Positions 63,409 through 64,000 of a stretch of DNA of 64,000 nucleotides are shown here, piece after piece. The first letter of the stretch is position 1, and every line of letters starts with the position of its first letter. The notes below the pieces were generated by a model. That model was given only the letters and a program-made list of their open reading frames with translations. It did not search any database and was not told the origin of the DNA. A program made the position numbers and the translations under genes. Origin of the DNA: Microcystis wesenbergii FACHB-1317 (GTDB taxonomy: Bacteria; Cyanobacteriota; Cyanobacteriia; Cyanobacteriales; Microcystaceae); NCBI RefSeq assembly GCF_014696875.1, contig NZ_JACJQV010000111.1, positions 62,001 to 126,000 of the forward strand. The letters are read 5' to 3'.

Positions 63409-63978
63409 ATGACAGTAGAAGTTAAATTTGAATCTTGGCAACTCAACGATGAACAATTCTTTCAACTTTGTCAGGATAACCGAGATTTACGTTTGGAACG
63501 CAGCGCCAAAGGAGATTTAATTATTATGCCACCGACTGGAGGAGAAACCAGCAATTCTAACGCTGGAATCACTGCCCAATTATGGTTATGGAATAACCTA
63601 AATAAATTAGGTGTAGTTTTTGATTCTTCTGGAGGATTTAAATTACCGAATGGGGCCGATCGCTCTCCCGATGCTGCTTGGATACCTTTAGAAAAATGGC
63701 AAGCTTTAACCCCACAACAAAAGGAAAGATTTTTACCTCTATCTCCCGATTTTGTCATTGAATTAATGTCTCCTAGTGATAGCCTAGAAACTACTAGGAA
63801 AAAAATGCAGGAATATTTAGATAATGGAACTCGTTTAGGTTGGTTAATCAACAGAAAAACTAGAGAAGTAGAAATTTATCGTCAAGGACAGGCAGTAGAA
63901 ATTTTAACTAATCCAGAGAGTTTATCGGGGGAAAATATTTTATCTCAATTTGTCTTAGAACTTGATAATATTTGGTAA
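63409..63978 (+). CDS. Uma2-family (DUF820) putative endonuclease
   Basis: A 189-residue protein of the Uma2 restriction-fold family common in cyanobacteria: ERSAKGDLIIMPPTGGETSN, SPDAAWIPLEKW, SPDFVIELMSPSDSLE (the D...E-x core of the PD-(D/E)XK fold) and YLDNGTRLGWLINRKTREVE. The activity is unproven. The ATG at 63409, with GGGGA upstream, is preferred over the TTG at 63397. It is the last gene; only 22 bp follow. Confidence 0.8.
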   Translation: MTVEVKFESWQLNDEQFFQLCQDNRDLRLERSAKGDLIIMPPTGGETSNSNAGITAQLWLWNNLNKLGVVFDSSGGFKLPNGADRSPDAAWIPLEKWQALTPQQKERFLPLSPDFVIELMSPSDSLETTRKKMQEYLDNGTRLGWLINRKTREVEIYRQGQAVEILTNPESLSGENILSQFVLELDNIW

Positions 63979-64000
63979 TTCTATAATCCTAGAAAAGAGA

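Overview
The window is chromosomal DNA from a cyanobacterium, most likely Microcystis or a close relative. The evidence for a cyanobacterium is chlH (Mg-chelatase for chlorophyll), an nrtABCD nitrate transporter whose NrtC carries the cyanobacterial NrtA-like tail, a fused thiO-thiG gene, cofG, frequent GCGATCGC-type octamers and an NtcA-type promoter. The genus is inferred from the dense 7-bp tandem repeats (CAGTTAT and others), the short dispersed repeats and the many toxin-antitoxin fragments. No rRNA, CRISPR array or intact insertion sequence was seen. There is one tRNA gene, tRNA-His.

Layout. 0-7 kb: tail of an unidentified gene, a tandem-domain QueD/PTPS-like protein, a small uncharacterised operon ending in a HicB-like ORF, and chlH. 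7.2-10.6 kb: a tight three-gene cassette (HEPN protein, KGGVGR-variant ParA-like ATPase, large P-loop ATPase). This is the best candidate for an undescribed system. 10.7-21 kb: DUF1460 protein, lpxC, bamA, an Hpt protein, an HxlR pseudogene, a hendecad-repeat coiled-coil protein, a metallophosphoesterase, a secreted protein and an ABC exporter. 21-29 kb: repeats, an NtcA promoter, nrtA-B-C-D, then a 240-bp tandem triplication of the 3' end of a DUF2301 gene. 29-47 kb: thiOG, a methyltransferase, a TolC-like protein, a broken toxin-antitoxin pair, lpxD, cofG, a beta-propeller/transglutaminase protein, tRNA-His, an MFS carrier, GT4, a tnpB remnant, NUDIX, and an ABC permease with an HlyD/MacA-like adaptor. 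47-56 kb: an accessory stretch with two intact vapBC-like pairs, a ParE/RelE-like pair and several toxin-antitoxin fragments, placed around an hpnB-like glycosyltransferase, a flavoprotein and an SLH lipoprotein. 56-64 kb: dus, pgi, a second ABC permease, a degenerate hisD paralogue, accC and a Uma2-family gene.

How the genes work together. NrtABCD forms one nitrate import system under a well-placed NtcA box. lpxC, bamA and lpxD serve the outer membrane. The HlyD-like and TolC-like proteins and the two permeases could supply parts of efflux pumps, but no matching ATPase gene lies beside the permeases. The heptamer arrays follow a rule at most loci: (CAGTTAT)n lies after stop codons and (AACTGAT)n before start codons, on the coding strand. 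Many spacers could therefore fold into long RNA hairpins, including those inside the nrt operon.

All family assignments come from reading translations and motifs by eye. No database search was run, and comparisons with named proteins are from general knowledge.
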